Shown here piece by piece: positions 62,326-64,000 of a stretch of 64,000 nucleotides of DNA; positions within the stretch are counted from its first letter, which is position 1, and the number at the start of each line of letters is the position of its first letter. Origin of the DNA: Myxosarcina sp. GA_180221_E-2-1-MAG-40_15 (GTDB lineage Bacteria; Cyanobacteriota; Cyanobacteriia; Cyanobacteriales; Xenococcaceae); assembly GCA_020692205.1 (NCBI GenBank), contig JAIMKV010000017.1, positions 1 to 64,000 on the forward strand. Direction: 5' to 3'. The notes beneath the pieces are model-generated. The model was given only the letters and a program-made list of their open reading frames with translations. It did no database searches and was not told the DNA's origin. The translations under genes were made by a program, and so were the position numbers.

Positions 62326-62775
62326 ATGGAACGCACTTTTATTATGATCAAGCCTGATGGCGTACAGCGTCATCTAACAGGAGAAATTATTCATCGCTTT
62401 GAATCTAAAGGTTTTACTTTAGTGGGACTAAAAATGATGCAAGTTTCCCGTGAACTAGCCGAAAAACACTACGATGTTCACAAAGAAAGACCCTTTTTTC
62501 AAGGCTTGGTTGAATTTATTATTTCCGCTCCCGTAATTGCGATGGTTTGGGAAGGTGAAGAGATAATTGCTGCTGCCAGAAACATTATTGGCGCAACAAA
62601 TCCTGTCTCCGCTGCTCCTGGTTCAATTCGGGGCGATCTGGGAGTTAGTATTGGGCGTAATCTAATTCATGGCTCGGATGCGATTGAAACTGCTCAAACA
62701 GAAGTTTCTCTTTGGTTCAATGAATCAGAATTAGTTAACTGGGAACCTGTAAGAAAATCTTGGCTATATGAATAA
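62326..62775 (+). CDS. ndk: nucleoside diphosphate kinase
   Basis: A 149-residue NDK. It shows [21 protein letters not shown], the active His in [20 protein letters not shown] and [18 protein letters not shown]. It exchanges phosphate between nucleoside triphosphates and diphosphates in the cytoplasm. AGGAG lies seven bases before the ATG. No oddities. Confidence 0.98.
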   Translation: MERTFIMIKPDGVQRHLTGEIIHRFESKGFTLVGLKMMQVSRELAEKHYDVHKERPFFQGLVEFIISAPVIAMVWEGEEIIAAARNIIGATNPVSAAPGSIRGDLGVSIGRNLIHGSDAIETAQTEVSLWFNESELVNWEPVRKSWLYE

Positions 62776-62860
62776 AATAATTGTTTTGCCAGCAATTAAA
62801 CTCAGTTAAGTTTGTTGATAAATGGGGATTAGGGAATAAAACAATTAAAATTCTTGCTCC

Positions 62861-63259
62861 TTAATCCTCGTCTTCATCATCGTCATAATCTTGATTAGCC
62901 AAAGCAAATAAGCTACAGATAGCGCAGGTCATAATTCCTAAAGCGATCGCCCAACTGCTACCCCCAAAGCTAACATCGGTTAACCAATTAGTTAATATTC
63001 CCGCAACTAGAAAAGGCACAATGCTAAACACCGAAGCATAAAAAGCATTCTGTGATTCTCTGGCACGACGAGTTGACTCAAATTCTTCAGTAGACGTATA
63101 CAGCCATCCCTCGGCAAAATTAAACCATCGCTCCAATTGATTACTAACCCATTTTTTGGTTGAATCCAGACCGATATAAAGAGCTAAGGCCCAAATACAG
63201 CTGCCTGCTAAGCTTACCGTGTCTAGTTCAAAAGAAAAGGGGATAATATTTATTCGCAT
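62861..63259 (-). CDS. conserved membrane protein (132 aa)
   Basis: A 132-residue protein with about three membrane helices (LAGSCIWALALYIGL, VFSIVPFLVAGIL and WAIALGIMTCAICSLFAL) and an Asp/Glu-rich C-terminus (NQDYDDDEDED). The family is not recognised. It converges on ndk. Confidence 0.6.
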   Translation of the reverse strand: MRINIIPFSFELDTVSLAGSCIWALALYIGLDSTKKWVSNQLERWFNFAEGWLYTSTEEFESTRRARESQNAFYASVFSIVPFLVAGILTNWLTDVSFGGSSWAIALGIMTCAICSLFALANQDYDDDEDED

Positions 63260-63614
63260 AATATTTATAGCTACTTAATCTAAATGTATCTTAATTAGTC
63301 TGAAGAATTTTGAATCATTTCAACAAAACTTTAATTGATCAAGTCATCTAAAAAGCTCTGACACTTTTTCAGTATAAATACTTAGTTTAATCTTGCTAGT
63401 CAAAAAATTTAACAGTATATTTGGTAGAGGCAATTAAATTTAACTAAAAAACCATCATCTTGAGTCATTTATTTACCAGTTATTACTCAAAAATTATCTA
63501 TTTTTTGCTAACTAATAGATAGAAACATTTTATATTTCAATTCCATCAATAGGACTAGTAAGCACAAATCAAGGCTAATAAGCGTAAATTGGTATATTAA
63601 TTGAGCCAGAAGAT
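63260..63614. other. 355-base AT-rich intergenic region
   Basis: Lies upstream of both the membrane protein (minus) and the M23 peptidase (plus). A TATAAATAC near 63374 could be a -10 box. No gene or stable hairpin seen. Confidence 0.3.
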
Positions 63615-64000
63615 ATGATCTACAGATTTAAAGTTCGCTGGAGTCGCTGGTTAGCTTTTATTGCTACGACTTTTTTAATTTCTCTTGTAATTAACCATTG
63701 GGGTAATTTTCAATTACAGGCATCAAATTTGCCAGAAGACAATCTAATCGCCCAAGATGTTTCAACTATTTGGGACAAAGGCTCTTTTCCCGTAGAAAAT
63801 TTTCAATCGTACACCTCTGGTTTTGGCTATCGTACTTCTCCCGTCACGGGAGAACGTCAGTTTCATAATGGCTTGGATATGGCCGCCCCTCGCGGTAGCT
63901 ATATTCGTAGCTGGTGGGGAGGAACAGTTGCAGAACTATCAGACAACACGGCTTGTGGGACTTTGATCGCAATTAAGTCTGGGGAATGGCAGCACGTTTA
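63615..64000 (+). CDS. M23-family peptidase, partial at window end
   Basis: The first 128 residues of an exported LytM-like peptidase. A membrane or signal helix (WLAFIATTFLISLVI) is followed by the start of the M23 domain: SGFGYRTSPVTGERQFHNGLDMAAPRGSYI, including the zinc residues of HNGLD. It cuts or binds peptidoglycan. The gene runs off the window, so domain number and end are unknown. Confidence 0.85.
   Translation, partial: MIYRFKVRWSRWLAFIATTFLISLVINHWGNFQLQASNLPEDNLIAQDVSTIWDKGSFPVENFQSYTSGFGYRTSPVTGERQFHNGLDMAAPRGSYIRSWWGGTVAELSDNTACGTLIAIKSGEWQHV

Noticed and set aside
1-64000. tRNA, rRNA, tmRNA or other structured RNA genes
   Set aside because: Looked for cloverleaf ends and T-loop sequence by eye in the gaps and found none; a covariance search would settle it.

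Overview
The window is a piece of cyanobacterial chromosome. The HIP1 octamer GCGATCGC occurs throughout on both strands. The genes include petN and probably petL of the cytochrome b6f complex, a CGLD27/Ycf36 protein, an ABA4-like protein, DUF3727, DUF4112, DUF1499, DUF3124 and DUF29 proteins, and a rhodopsin-free, low-to-moderate GC background. I cannot name the genus. Heptanucleotide tandem repeats and the CRISPR-Cas make-up fit a large-genome filamentous or colonial cyanobacterium, but that is inference.

Region by region. (1) 1-5191 is a dense plus-strand run of about ten small overlapping genes of unknown family around a recognisable M15 peptidase. A small protein with one membrane helix and a coiled coil follows the peptidase. 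It reads like the late/lysis end of a prophage or other virus-like element and stops one base before petN. (2) 5193-22102 is ordinary chromosome: petN, a small membrane protein, a PabB-like enzyme, an ECF/CbiQ-type permease, MltG, a DUF3727 protein, AspS, a DUF218 protein, two small membrane proteins, Tex, a TrkA-type potassium regulator, a CPA1 Na+/H+ antiporter, a SirB1/TPR protein and a glycosyltransferase, followed by Map at 22247-23104. (3) 23234-31744 is a complete type I-C CRISPR-Cas locus on the minus strand, in the order cas3-cas5c-cas8c-cas7c-cas4-cas1-cas2-array. The array is short: four 37-base repeats and three spacers. The last repeat has its palindromic core inverted, and a relic of a second cas3 3' end lies between cas3 and cas5c. 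(4) 31878-43504 is mostly housekeeping: an aminotransferase, a 1-Cys peroxiredoxin, TruB, an anti-sigma-type ATPase, the yqeK-rsfS-CGLD27-asparaginase run, CbiC, a 2H phosphoesterase, a small gene that looks like petL, and a DnaJ-TPR-WD40 fusion. (5) 43649-50753 holds a glutaredoxin-AhpD fusion with a divergent TetR regulator, decayed genes, a coiled-coil protein with a broken paralogue nearby, an FTR1 iron permease and two small conserved proteins.

(6) 50937-55735 is the most unusual stretch. The last 115 bases of murD are duplicated about 2.2 kb downstream with three mismatches. The two copies enclose a membrane-anchored coiled-coil NYN ribonuclease-like gene and an M48 peptidase fragment that ends at its own zinc motif. 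This looks like a small integrated island, possibly a defence module, with direct-repeat ends. A DUF29 protein and an aspartate-rich repeat protein follow. (7) 56455-64000 carries a monooxygenase-like protein, an SDR enzyme with a divergent LysR regulator, an MBL-fold protein without the usual metal motif, an M50 protease homologue without HExxH, Ddl, Ndk, a small membrane protein and the start of an M23 peptidase.

No rRNA, tRNA or intact insertion sequence was recognised. All functional calls rest on reading motifs by eye; no database search was run.
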